Source: Oasisia sp. SBJ-2009
Lineage: Eukaryota > Annelida > Polychaeta > Sabellida > Siboglinidae
NCBI GenBank assembly: GCA_964017155.1
Contig: OZ024854.1
Location: 67,360,254 to 67,424,253 of the forward strand
Reading direction: 5' to 3'
DNA: 64,000 bases
The notes under the pieces are model-generated. The model had not been told where the DNA came from. It searched no databases and was given only the letters and a program-made list of their open reading frames with translations. A program made the translations under genes and the position numbers. Positions 46,701 through 56,050 of this stretch are shown piece after piece; positions within the stretch are counted from its first letter, which is position 1; each line of letters starts with the position of its first letter.

Positions 46701-46887
46701 GTCATCAGACAGGCTACCGAAGCAGGTTCTCTACTCGCAACTGTCTTCTGGTCACAGAAAGAGAGGGCGCCCTCGTCTCCGGTTCAAAGATACCATCAAG
46801 AGAAACCTGAAGATGAGAGACATAAAGATCGACTCATGGACATCACTCTCACAGCAGAGAGACAAATGGAGAGCAACAGTCAAGTGA
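43750..46887 (+). CDS. LINE endonuclease-reverse transcriptase, copy 1 (1045 aa)
   Basis: This is an intact polyprotein for target-primed reverse transcription. After an arginine-rich N-terminal stretch (about residues 35-44) comes an apurinic-like endonuclease domain (~46-300). Its motifs are QWNVRTL (N52), ALCETRF (E88), VYAP (Y161), GDFNARIG (D197, N199), IDFII (D266) and TDHQ (D292, H293). The reverse transcriptase spans ~535-865, with NYRGISLL (601-608), QCGFRGNRST (636-645), motif A VDFSKAFD (671-678), VKQGCVLAP (729-737) and the catalytic box FADD (791-794). A C-terminal domain has YGAEAWTV, RWTGHLMRM and KRGRPRLRF. All key acidic residues are present, with no stops or frameshifts. The ATG at 43750 is the first in this frame; the upstream ATG at 43745 is out of frame and stops quickly. 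It differs from copy 2 at residues 353 (Asp/Asn), 390 (Gln/His) and 784 (Met/Ile). Confidence 0.93.
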   Translation: MYNCMKLHTGSAVARVTKDRAARPHLPSTVENQLGRRRQRQRRQLLTIGQWNVRTLLDREGANRPERRTALVAMELAKYNIDIAALCETRFSESGSLDDLEYSFFWSGKPEGERREAGVGFAIKKDIVTKLTEMPRPVSDRIMTMRLPLSKDNFATIISVYAPTMTNPDENKEAFYNQLASVLSGIPHTDKLLLIGDFNARIGRENDKWPLVMGKHGIGQCNSNGELLLALCSEFELIVTNTMFKQKDERKTTWMHPRSRHWHMIDFIITRCRDKMDIHSTRVMRGANCWTDHQMLRSKVAFRIRQKHNRQGTSKPTRLNIEKLSTTSHRESFEQEMDSALAQWEEKENSTPDEEWAALQQVVYNTAKTYLGKPDRKHQDWFDPNDQELQTLMNRRDQAHQRVLQTRSTRSTTAAYKDACRLLQKHTRALKSDWWERKAVELQRAADSNNMKGFYNGLKEVWGPKKKGPVQLKSTDGMETFSDSKRVVARWSEHFQKLLNVPGDIDHEALDNIPQRIIKTSLDEIPTTDEMARAIAGLKDGKAPGGDGIPAEVWKHGGDNLFSRLHQLITNAWEVGSVPQAWKDASIVTIYKKGDRTDCGNYRGISLLSIAGKIFARILLNRLSTHITPEVVPETQCGFRGNRSTVDMIFCLRQLQEKCIEQDRPLYMVFVDFSKAFDTVGRTGLWQLLRKYGCPEKFTTMIEALHTGMMANVSVGGEVSESFSVTNGVKQGCVLAPTLFSIFLSAMLDEAFRDMGDGVYIQSRQNADLFNVAHFRAKTKTTRMLMRELLFADDSALVAHSAEEMQKIVDAFSDASKKFGLKINIKKTEVLYQSNSTRTREEDIMVDGNKLNSVLEFTYLGSTISSDGCIDDEIQRRMAKASASFGRLRQRLWNNHHVSMRVKGKIYRAIVLSTLLYGAEAWTVYRRQVKKLHAFMMRHLRSIMRITWMDKVTNKEILERTGLPSMEDLLIRKNLRWTGHLMRMSSDRLPKQVLYSQLSSGHRKRGRPRLRFKDTIKRNLKMRDIKIDSWTSLSQQRDKWRATVK

Positions 46888-46901
46888 TGGAAGCAGTCTT
46901 T

Positions 46902-46914
46902 GTCGCTTCGCGAC
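46902..46914 (+). other. 3' UTR stem-loop before LINE tail (copy 1)
   Basis: A 5-bp perfect stem GTCGC / GCGAC with loop TTC sits 15 bp after the stop codon, just before the ATG-repeat tail. The same sequence is at 54448-54460 in copy 2. A short 3' structure recognised by the RT is known for several LINE groups; that this one is the recognition element is inference. Confidence 0.55.
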
Positions 46915-46931
46915 CGACAGCATGATGATGA

Positions 46932-49900
46932 GGGGGACATGCAGTGTTAATATATCATCAGTAGGAGGACATGCAGTGTTAACATATCACAAGTAGGAGA
47001 CATGCAGTGTTAAAATATCGTCAGTAGGAGGAAATGCAGTGTTAAAATATCATCAGTAGGGGGACATGCAGTGTTATAATATCAACAGTAGGGGGACATG
47101 CAGTGTTAAAATATCATCAGTAGGGGGACATGCAGTGTTAAAATATCATCAGTAGGAGACATGCAGTGTTAAAATATCATCAGTAGGGGGACATGCAGTG
47201 TTAAAATATCATCAGTAGGAGGACATGCAGTGTTAAAATATCATTAGTAGGAGGACATGCAGTGTTAAAACATCATCAGTAGGAGGACATGCAGCGTTAA
47301 AATATCATCAGTAGGGGGACATGGAGTGTTATAATATCATCAGTAGGAGGACATGCAGTGTTAAAATATCATCAGTAGGAGGACAGGCAGTGTTAAAATA
47401 TCATCAGAAGGAGGACATGCAGTGTTAAAATATCACCAGTAGGGGGACATGCAGTGTTAATATATCATCAGTAGGAGGACATGCAGTGTTAAAATATCAC
47501 AAGTAGGAGACATGCAGTGTAAAAATATCGTCAGTAGGAGGACATGCAGTGTTAAAATATCATCAGTAGGGGACATGCAATGTTAAAATATCATCAGTGG
47601 GAGGACATGCAGTGTTAAAATATCATTAGTAGGAGGACATGCAGTGTTAACATATCATCAGTAGGAGGACATGCAGTGTTAAAATATCATCAGTAGCGGG
47701 ACATGGTGTGTTAAAATATCATCAGTAGGGGGACATGCATTGTTAAAATATCACCAGTGAGAGGACATGCAGTGTTAAAATATCATCAGTAGCGGGACAT
47801 GCAGTGTTACAATATCATCAGTAGGGGGACATGCATTGTATAAATATCACCAGTAAGGGGACATGCAGTGTTAAAATATCATCAGTAGGGGGACATGCAG
47901 TGTTAAAATATCATCAGTAGGAGGACATGCAGTGTTAAAATATCATCAGTAGGATACATGCAGTGTTAAAATATCATTAGTAGGGGGACATGCAGTGTTA
48001 ACATATCATCAGTACCGGGACATGCTGTGTTAAAATATCATCAGTAAGAGGACATGCAGTGTTAAAATATCATCAGTAGGAAGACATGCAGTGTTAAAAT
48101 ATCATCAGTAGGAGGACATGCAGAGTTAAAATATCACCAGGGGGAGGACATGCAGTGTTAAAATATCATCAGTAGGAGGACATGCTGTGTTAAAATATCA
48201 TCAGTAGGAAGACATGCAGTGTTAAAATATCACCAGTAGGAGACATGCAGTGTTAAAATATCATCAGTAGGGGGACATGGAGTGTTATAATATCATCAGT
48301 AGGGGGACATGCAGTGTTAAAATATCATCAGTAGGGGGACATGCAGTGTTAACATAGCATCAGTAAGGGGACGTGCAGTGTTAAAATATCATCAGTAGGA
48401 GGACATGCAGTGTTAACATATCATCAGTAGGAGACATGCAGTGTTAAAATATCATCAGTAGGAGGACATGCATTGTTAAAATATCACCAGTGAGAGGACA
48501 TGCAGTGTTAAAATATCATCAGTAGCGGGACATACTGTGTTACAATATCATCAGTAGGGGGACATGCAGTGTTAAAATATCAGCAGTGAGAGGACATACA
48601 GTGTTAAAATATTTTCAGTATGACGACACGCAGTGTTAAAATACCATCAGTAGGAGTACATGCAGTGTTAAAATATCATCAGTAGCAGGACATGCAGTAT
48701 TAAAATATCACCAGTAACGGGACATGCTGTGTTAATATATCACCAGTAGGGGGACATGCATTGTAGAAATATCACCAGTAAGGGGACATGCAGTGTTAAA
48801 ATATCATCAGTAGGAGGACATGCAGTGTTAAAACATCATCAGTAGGAGACATGCAGTGTTAAAATATCATCAGTAGGGGGACTTGCGGTGTTAAAATATC
48901 ATCAGTAAGGGGACGGGCAGTGTTAAAATATCATCAGTAGGAGGACATGCAGTGTTAACATATCATCAGTAGGAGACATGCAGTGTTAAAATATCATTAG
49001 TAGGGGGACATGCAGTGTTAAATATCATCAGTACCGGGACATGCTGTGTTAAAATATCATTAGTAGGGGGACATGCAGTGTTAAAATATCATCAGTACCG
49101 GGACATGCAGTGTTAACATATATCATCAGTAGGGGGACATGAAGTGTTAAAATATCATCAGTAGGAGGACATGCAGTGTTAAAATATCATCAGTAGGAGT
49201 CATGCAGTGTTAAAATATCATCAGTAGGGGGACATGAAGTGTTAAAATATCATCAGTAGGAGGACATGCAGTGTTAAAATATCATCAGTAGGAGGACATA
49301 CAGTGTTAAAATATCATCAGTAGGAGGACATACTGTGTTAAAATGTCATCAGTAGGAGGACATGCTGTGTTAAAATATCATCAGTAGGAGACGTGCAGTG
49401 TTAAAATATCATCAGTAGGGGACATGCAATGTTAAAATATCATCAGTGGGAGGACATGCAGTGTTAAAATATCATCAGTAGGAGGACATGCATTGTTAAA
49501 ATATCACCAGTGAGAGGACATGCAGTGTTAAAATATCATCAGTAGCGGGACATGCTGTGTTACAATATCATCAGTAGGGGGACATGCAGTGTTAAAATAT
49601 CAGCAGTGAGAGGACATACAGTGTTAAAATATCATCAGTAGGAGACATGCAGTGTTAAAATATCATCAGTAGGGGGACATGCAGTGTCATAATATCATCA
49701 GTAGGGGGACATGCAGTGTTAAGATGTCATCAGTAGGGGGACATGCAGTGTTAACATATCATTAGTAAGGGGACGTACAGTTTTAAAATATCATCAGTAG
49801 GAGGACATGCAGTGTTAAAATATCATCAGTAGGAGACATGCAGTGTTAAAATATCATTAGTAGGGGGACATGCAGTGTTAAAATATCATCAGTACCGGGA

Positions 49901-50949
49901 CATGCTGTGTTAAAATATCATCAGTAGGAGGACATGCAGTGTTAAAATATCATCAGTAGGAGGACATGCAGTGTTAAAATATCATCAGTAGGAGGACATG
50001 CAGTGTTAACATATAGCATCAGTAGGGGGACATGAAGTGTTATAATATCATCAGTAGGAGGACATGCAGTGTTAAAATATCATCAGTAGGAGACATGCAG
50101 TGTTAAAATATCATCAGTAGGGGGACATGCAGTGTCATAATATCATCAGTAGGAGGACATGCAGTGTTAAAATATCATCAGTAGGAGGACATGCAGTGCT
50201 AAAATATCATCAGAAGGAGGACATGCAGTGTTAAAATATCATCAGTAGGAGGACATGCAGTGTTAAAATATCATCAGTAGGAGGACATGCAGTGTTAAAA
50301 TATCATCAGTAGGAGGACATGCAGTGTTAAAACATCATCAGTAGGAGGACATGCAGCGTTAAAATATCATCAGTAGGAGACATGCAGTGTTAAAATATCA
50401 TCAGTAGGGGGACATGGAGTGTTATAATATCATCAGTAGGAGGACATGCAGTGTTAAAATATCATCAGTAGGAGGACAGGCAGTGTTAAAATATCATCAG
50501 AAGGAGGACATGTAGTGTTAAAATATCACCTGTAGGGGGACATGCAGTGTTAATATATCATCAGTAGGAGGACATGCAGTGTTAAAATATCACAAGTAGG
50601 AGACATGCAGTGTAAAAATATCGTCAGTAGGAGGACATGCAGTGTTAAAATATCATCAGTAGGGGGACATGCAGTGTTATAATATCATCAGTAGGGGGAC
50701 ATGCAGTGTTAAAATATCATCAGTAGGGGGACATGCAGTGTTAAAATAGCACCAGTAAGGGGACGTGCAGTGTTAAAATAGCACCAGTAAGGGGACGTGC
50801 AGTGTTAAAATATCATCAGTAGGAGACATGCAGTGTTAAAATATCACCAGTAGGAGACATGCAGTGTTAAAATATCATCAGTAGGAGGACGTGCAGTGTT
50901 AAAATATCATCAGAAGGACGACATGCAGTGTTAAAATATCACCAGTAGG
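46932..50949. repeat. Satellite block between the two LINE copies
   Basis: About 4.0 kb of the same ~32-bp monomer in the same orientation. It opens with the exact remainder of the monomer cut by LINE copy 1. Part of it (~48470-49930) carries variants typical of the far-left array: CACCAGTGAGAGGAC, a degenerate ATGACGACACG monomer at ~48620, and the ATTAGTAAGGGGACGTACAGTTTT run at ~49760 that is also at ~3770 and ~8420. The right 0.7 kb is the duplicated segment described for 42720-43403. Confidence 0.95.
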
Positions 50950-53900
50950 TGGTATGCAGGTGTTGCAGTACAGGTACTGCAACAACTCAGGGAGTTTGAC
51001 GCCCCTGCCATGCAGAGTTGTAAACCACTGCCTTGTGGTACAGGTTCTTGTCAGAACCGAAGGCTAAGGGAGCAAACCCTAACTAGAAAACCATGTCACT
51101 GTGGCAGCATCAAGGGCGGTTGATGTATGGAACTCCCAACATCTCTCGACCAGCCACTGCAGGGACAAATAGTTTGCGCCTGTCTTGACATGTTCTTGCC
51201 GGTGTGAGACCTCTATTTGTTCCCCGAGAGAGTGTCGCTAGTAACTTGCAAAAGCCAGCGGCATTTCAACACTTTTTGCAAGCAGCTTCCATGAAATGTA
51301 CAACTGTATGAAACTCCATACCGGATCGGCCGTCGCCCGGGTTACCAAGGACCGCGCTGCTCGACCACATCTTCCGTCGACAGTGGAAAATCAGCTAGGA
51401 AGAAGAAGACAAAGACAAAGAAGACAACTACTGACAATTGGACAATGGAACGTCAGGACTCTCCTCGACCGAGAAGGAGCTAACCGACCAGAAAGACGTA
51501 CAGCACTAGTAGCAATGGAACTTGCCAAATACAACATCGACATAGCCGCCCTATGTGAAACACGGTTCTCAGAGTCTGGTAGTCTCGACGACTTGGAATA
51601 CTCTTTCTTCTGGAGTGGAAAACCGGAAGGAGAAAGAAGGGAGGCAGGAGTGGGCTTTGCTATCAAGAAGGATATCGTCACAAAGCTGACAGAAATGCCA
51701 CGGCCAGTAAGTGACAGAATCATGACGATGAGACTACCGCTGAGCAAGGACAACTTTGCTACAATTATCAGCGTGTACGCTCCGACAATGACAAACCCAG
51801 ATGAAAACAAGGAGGCCTTCTACAACCAGCTGGCAAGTGTGCTCAGTGGCATCCCTCATACAGATAAGCTACTGCTGATAGGAGACTTCAATGCGAGGAT
51901 AGGAAGAGAAAATGACAAGTGGCCCTTGGTCATGGGCAAACATGGGATTGGGCAATGCAACTCCAATGGCGAGCTTCTACTGGCTCTGTGCTCTGAGTTC
52001 GAACTGATAGTGACGAACACCATGTTCAAGCAGAAGGATGAACGCAAGACCACCTGGATGCATCCTCGTTCCAGACATTGGCATATGATCGACTTCATTA
52101 TCACGAGGTGTCGGGATAAGATGGACATCCACAGTACCCGAGTCATGCGTGGAGCAAACTGCTGGACCGATCACCAGATGCTGAGGTCAAAAGTGGCTTT
52201 CAGAATACGACAAAAGCATAACAGGCAAGGGACAAGTAAGCCGACCAGGCTGAACATTGAAAAACTAAGTACCACCAGCCATAGGGAGAGTTTTGAGCAG
52301 GAGATGGACAGTGCTCTCGCCCAATGGGAGGAAAAGGAAAACTCAACACCAAACGAGGAATGGGCTGCTCTGCAGCAGGTCGTGTACAACACAGCCAAGA
52401 CATATCTTGGCAAGCCAGACAGAAAACACCAGGACTGGTTCGACCCAAATGACCAGGAGCTACATACTCTTATGAACAGAAGAGACCAAGCCCACCAGAG
52501 AGTGTTACAAACCAGGAGCACTAGGTCCACCACTGCAGCATACAAAGATGCCTGCAGATTGCTACAAAAACACACGCGTGCACTGAAGTCAGATTGGTGG
52601 GAAAGGAAGGCAGTGGAGCTGCAGAGAGCTGCTGACAGTAACAACATGAAGGGCTTCTACAATGGGCTGAAGGAAGTGTGGGGACCCAAAAAGAAGGGAC
52701 CTGTTCAACTGAAATCAACAGATGGAATGGAGACCTTCTCTGACAGCAAGAGAGTTGTGGCAAGATGGAGTGAACACTTCCAGAAGCTACTCAACGTCCC
52801 TGGCGACATAGATCACGAAGCTCTGGACAACATCCCGCAGCGCATTATCAAGACAAGCCTCGATGAGATTCCAACTACGGATGAGATGGCTAGAGCAATC
52901 GCCGGCCTGAAAGATGGCAAAGCACCTGGAGGAGATGGAATTCCCGCAGAAGTATGGAAGCACGGAGGAGACAATCTGTTCAGCAGACTGCACCAACTAA
53001 TCACCAATGCCTGGGAGGTGGGTTCTGTACCACAAGCATGGAAGGATGCCAGCATTGTAACCATCTACAAGAAAGGTGATCGAACAGACTGTGGGAACTA
53101 TAGAGGAATCTCTCTTCTTTCCATAGCGGGCAAGATCTTCGCGAGGATCCTCCTCAACAGACTATCTACCCACATAACACCAGAGGTAGTTCCGGAGACA
53201 CAATGTGGCTTTAGAGGTAACCGGAGCACCGTGGATATGATATTTTGTCTCCGACAACTACAAGAAAAATGCATTGAACAGGACCGACCACTGTACATGG
53301 TATTTGTCGACTTCAGCAAGGCGTTCGATACAGTTGGGAGGACTGGGCTATGGCAGCTACTGAGGAAGTATGGCTGCCCAGAGAAGTTCACAACAATGAT
53401 CGAGGCACTACATACTGGAATGATGGCGAATGTTAGTGTTGGAGGAGAAGTCTCAGAATCGTTCAGTGTCACAAATGGGGTCAAGCAAGGTTGTGTACTG
53501 GCCCCCACGCTCTTCTCCATCTTCCTATCAGCAATGCTCGACGAGGCTTTCCGAGACATGGGGGATGGAGTCTACATACAGTCCAGACAGAACGCTGACC
53601 TATTCAACGTCGCACACTTCAGAGCAAAGACCAAGACTACTCGGATACTGATGAGAGAGCTGCTATTCGCAGATGACAGTGCACTGGTTGCACACTCTGC
53701 TGAAGAGATGCAGAAAATAGTGGATGCTTTCTCCGATGCGTCAAAGAAGTTCGGCCTGAAGATTAACATCAAGAAGACCGAGGTGCTGTACCAATCCAAC
53801 TCTACAAGAACCCGAGAGGAGGATATCATGGTTGATGGAAACAAGCTGAACTCTGTTCTAGAATTCACCTACCTCGGAAGCACTATATCAAGTGATGGAT

Positions 53901-54482
53901 GCATTGACGATGAAATACAGAGGAGGATGGCCAAGGCTAGTGCATCTTTCGGCCGACTACGCCAGAGACTCTGGAACAACCACCATGTGTCCATGCGGGT
54001 TAAAGGCAAGATATACCGTGCAATCGTGCTGTCCACCCTCCTATACGGAGCTGAGGCCTGGACAGTGTACAGACGACAGGTGAAAAAGCTGCATGCCTTC
54101 ATGATGCGACATCTGCGTTCGATCATGAGGATAACCTGGATGGACAAAGTGACAAACAAGGAAATACTAGAACGAACAGGGCTGCCATCTATGGAAGATC
54201 TTCTGATCAGAAAGAATCTCCGGTGGACTGGACACCTCATGAGGATGTCATCAGACAGGCTACCGAAGCAGGTTCTCTACTCGCAACTGTCTTCTGGTCA
54301 CAGAAAGAGAGGGCGCCCTCGTCTCCGGTTCAAAGATACCATCAAGAGAAACCTGAAGATGAGAGACATAAAGATCGACTCATGGACATCACTCTCACAG
54401 CAGAGAGACAAATGGAGAGCAACAGTCAAGTGATGGAAGCAGTCTTTGTCGCTTCGCGACCGACAGCATGATGATGATGATG
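50950..54482 (+). mobile_element. RTE-like LINE, copy 2, apparently full length
   Basis: This is a second copy of the same element, offset 7546 bp from copy 1. The leader sequences are identical by eye and the ORF differs at about six bases. Its 5' flank is the same satellite sequence as copy 1 for ~680 bp, showing a shared insertion event. Its tail is longer (about five ATG units). The 3' flank differs: a broken monomer (54483-54512), then non-satellite DNA. The duplication breakpoint therefore lies at or in the tail, at the satellite edge. Confidence 0.88.
51296..54433 (+). CDS. LINE endonuclease-reverse transcriptase, copy 2 (1045 aa)
   Basis: Same length and architecture as copy 1: endonuclease ~46-300, RT ~535-865 with VDFSKAFD and FADD, and a C-terminal YGAEAWTV/RWTGHLMRM domain. 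The frame is fully open. Differences I could see from copy 1 are three replacements (Asn353, His390, Ile784) and three silent changes (a Pro codon near residue 24, the Phe codon in QCGFRG, and a Val codon near residue 929). None touches a catalytic motif, although Ile784 lies seven residues before FADD. Both copies look potentially functional; which one is ancestral cannot be read from the ORF alone. Confidence 0.93.
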   Translation: MYNCMKLHTGSAVARVTKDRAARPHLPSTVENQLGRRRQRQRRQLLTIGQWNVRTLLDREGANRPERRTALVAMELAKYNIDIAALCETRFSESGSLDDLEYSFFWSGKPEGERREAGVGFAIKKDIVTKLTEMPRPVSDRIMTMRLPLSKDNFATIISVYAPTMTNPDENKEAFYNQLASVLSGIPHTDKLLLIGDFNARIGRENDKWPLVMGKHGIGQCNSNGELLLALCSEFELIVTNTMFKQKDERKTTWMHPRSRHWHMIDFIITRCRDKMDIHSTRVMRGANCWTDHQMLRSKVAFRIRQKHNRQGTSKPTRLNIEKLSTTSHRESFEQEMDSALAQWEEKENSTPNEEWAALQQVVYNTAKTYLGKPDRKHQDWFDPNDQELHTLMNRRDQAHQRVLQTRSTRSTTAAYKDACRLLQKHTRALKSDWWERKAVELQRAADSNNMKGFYNGLKEVWGPKKKGPVQLKSTDGMETFSDSKRVVARWSEHFQKLLNVPGDIDHEALDNIPQRIIKTSLDEIPTTDEMARAIAGLKDGKAPGGDGIPAEVWKHGGDNLFSRLHQLITNAWEVGSVPQAWKDASIVTIYKKGDRTDCGNYRGISLLSIAGKIFARILLNRLSTHITPEVVPETQCGFRGNRSTVDMIFCLRQLQEKCIEQDRPLYMVFVDFSKAFDTVGRTGLWQLLRKYGCPEKFTTMIEALHTGMMANVSVGGEVSESFSVTNGVKQGCVLAPTLFSIFLSAMLDEAFRDMGDGVYIQSRQNADLFNVAHFRAKTKTTRILMRELLFADDSALVAHSAEEMQKIVDAFSDASKKFGLKINIKKTEVLYQSNSTRTREEDIMVDGNKLNSVLEFTYLGSTISSDGCIDDEIQRRMAKASASFGRLRQRLWNNHHVSMRVKGKIYRAIVLSTLLYGAEAWTVYRRQVKKLHAFMMRHLRSIMRITWMDKVTNKEILERTGLPSMEDLLIRKNLRWTGHLMRMSSDRLPKQVLYSQLSSGHRKRGRPRLRFKDTIKRNLKMRDIKIDSWTSLSQQRDKWRATVK

Positions 54483-54512
54483 CATCAGATAACTCGGACG
54501 ACATGAAGTGTT
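54483..54512. repeat. Terminal degenerate satellite monomer
   Basis: The stretch CATCAG...ACGACATGAAGTGTT directly after the tail of LINE copy 2 matches the CATCAGAAGGACGACATGC-type monomer, with a disrupted middle (ATAACTCGG). No monomer follows. It marks the right boundary of the satellite domain. It is out of register with the monomer interrupted on the 5' side of the LINE. Confidence 0.6.
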
Positions 54513-55022
54513 GCTCATTTACATGTGTCCACAATATAGTATTAAATCACGATGTACTTTCTGAAAAGTAATATTTTCATAACGTAGCTACCAATGGCTT
54601 TAAGTATCTTCTTATTATTCCTTATTATACTAAGTAAATGGTTTCAGCAGCGCGTGTTTTTAACATTATAACAGCATTGATGTGGATATACGTGCCTGAT
54701 TTGGATCTTGTATATCTGTTTTAGTTGTGCGACTATTGCCGGTGTAATAAGATAAATGGACTTTATTAAAGGAATTTCAAAGTTAATATAGCCCAAAGAT
54801 TTGAAGGGAGATTAGAACGGAGTAGGCTACTTTTATCCTTAAAATAATCACACTTCAATTAATGTGACTATTCAATGAATCAATTAATTGTGGTGTGGTG
54901 TCAATTGCTCTGCTTGTCTGAGCAGAAGTTAAGTTATGCAGCCCCAGAGCAGATGAGAAATTTCGCAAAATATCCAGAACGGAAACCAGATAAATACGTT
55001 CCGTATTACATGAAAGACTTGC
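54513..55022. other. Non-coding complex sequence, nothing recognised
   Basis: About 510 bp of AT-rich single-copy-looking DNA between the satellite edge and the leftmost kringle exon. Short frames on both strands have no recognisable domain, and the minus strand shows no convincing further kringle exon. If the kringle gene continues leftwards, this is its downstream intron. Confidence 0.5.
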
Positions 55023-55206
55023 CTGCCGTTTGTGCACATTCTGGCACGTCGCAGTATTCCCAGCGAGTGTCGTGTTTTATCGTGTAGCACCACGGCCTTT
55101 CGCCTTCACGTCTGGTGGGATTACGGCAGTAGTTGGATGCGGCTTCGAGTGATACATCAGGGAAATAATTCGCATCTACGGTTGGATGGTAGGCGTGCTC
55201 TTGGGG
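55023..55206 (-). CDS. Kringle domain, C-terminal half exon (split kringle)
   Basis: Read on the minus strand, 184 nt encode the second half of a kringle, an extracellular disulfide-bonded protein-binding module. Visible signatures are EHAYHP, then NYCRNP, RPWCYT and RWEYCDVPEC, giving the four cysteines expected of kringle positions 3-6. The 3' splice site is TTTTGCAG just upstream (phase 0). The likely donor is CAG|GCAAGT, a GC-type site, leaving phase 1. That equals the phase at the end of the other C-half exon at 62574. Without splicing the frame would end at a stop at 55006-55008 after KSFM. The acidic pair usual in lysine-binding kringles just after NYCRNP is replaced by basic residues (TRRE), so lysine binding is doubtful. 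The matching N-half is the exon at 62039-61939. Confidence 0.78.
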
Positions 55207-55358
55207 CTGCAAAACCATGCAGGCATCGACTAAATAAATGACCAACAAATATGTTACCCAGTAAAATATCATAGCCCAGCCGATGTGCGACAAAATAAGG
55301 GCAAATTGTGCGTTTTTTATTTCTAAATTTGGCATTAACGGAGAACGTTGTGCATTTA
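55207..55358. other. Intron flank between kringle exon and pentamer array
   Basis: This 150-bp piece lies immediately 5' (minus strand) of the kringle C-half exon and contains its acceptor (TTTTGCAG). The rest is AT-rich with no other feature. Confidence 0.5.
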
Positions 55359-55360
55359 GT

Positions 55361-56050
55361 TGCGTTGCGTTGCGTTGCGTTGCGTTGCGTTGCGTTGCGT
55401 TGCGTTGCGTTGCGTTGCGTTGCGTTGCGTTGCGTTGCGTTGCGTTGCGTTGCGTTGCGTTGCGTTGCGTTGCGTTGCGTTGCGTTGCGTTGCGTTGCGT
55501 TGCGTTGCGTTGCGTTGCGTTGCGTTGCGTTGCGTTGCGTTGCGTTGCGTTGCGTTGCGTTGCGTTGCGTTGCGTTGCGTTGCGTTGCGTTGCGTTGCGT
55601 TGCGTTGCGTTGCGTTGCGTTGCGTTGCGTTGCGTTGCGTTGCGTTGCGTTGCGTTGCGTTGCGTTGCGTTGCGTTGCGTTGCGTTGCGTTGCGTTGCGT
55701 TGCGTTGCGTTGCGTTGCGTTGCGTTGCGTTGCGTTGCGTTGCGTTGCGTTGCGTTGCGTTGCGTTGCGTTGCGTTGCGTTGCGTTGCGTTGCGTTGCGT
55801 TGCGTTGCGTTGCGTTGCGTTGCGTTGCGTTGCGTTGCGTTGCGTTGCGTTGCGTTGCGTTGCGTTGCGTTGCGTTGCGTTGCGTTGCGTTGCGTTGCGT
55901 TGCGTTGCGTTGCGTTGCGTTGCGTTGCGTTGCGTTGCGTTGCGTTGCGTTGCGTTGCGTTGCGTTGCGTTGCGTTGCGTTGCGTTGCGTTGCGTTGCGT
56001 TGCGTTGCGTTGCGTTGCGTTGCGTTGCGTTGCGTTGCGTTGCGTTGCGT
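55361..56050. repeat. (TGCGT)n block 1, ~138 units
   Basis: Pure TGCGT repetition for 690 bp. It begins after CATTTAGT and switches to GGCGT at 56051. Confidence 0.95.

Larger units (their letters stand above)
43404..46931 (+). mobile_element. RTE-like LINE, copy 1, apparently full length
   Basis: This is a ~3.53-kb non-LTR retrotransposon inserted in the satellite. It has a ~346-bp 5' leader, one long ORF (43750-46887), a 3' UTR of about 45 bp with a small hairpin, and a short (ATG)n tail. A single EN-RT ORF, very short 3' UTR and microsatellite tail are known features of the RTE group. The C-terminal HLMRM...KRGRP region resembles BovB/CFDP2-type RTE proteins. Joining the flanks (CACCAGTAGG on the left, GGGGGACATGC on the right) restores an ordinary satellite monomer, with only about two or three G/A-G-G bases duplicated. 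The 5' boundary is uncertain by ~15 bp because the first bases resemble satellite. Confidence 0.88.

Noticed and set aside
43845..54534. Antisense and out-of-frame ORFs of 60-158 aa within both LINE copies
   Set aside because: Shadows of the 1045-aa ORF: the same set occurs in both copies and none has a recognisable domain.
54855..55241. Small plus-strand ORFs (60-70 aa) over and beside the kringle exon
   Set aside because: They run antisense to a recognisable kringle exon or through AT-rich DNA and have no domain features.
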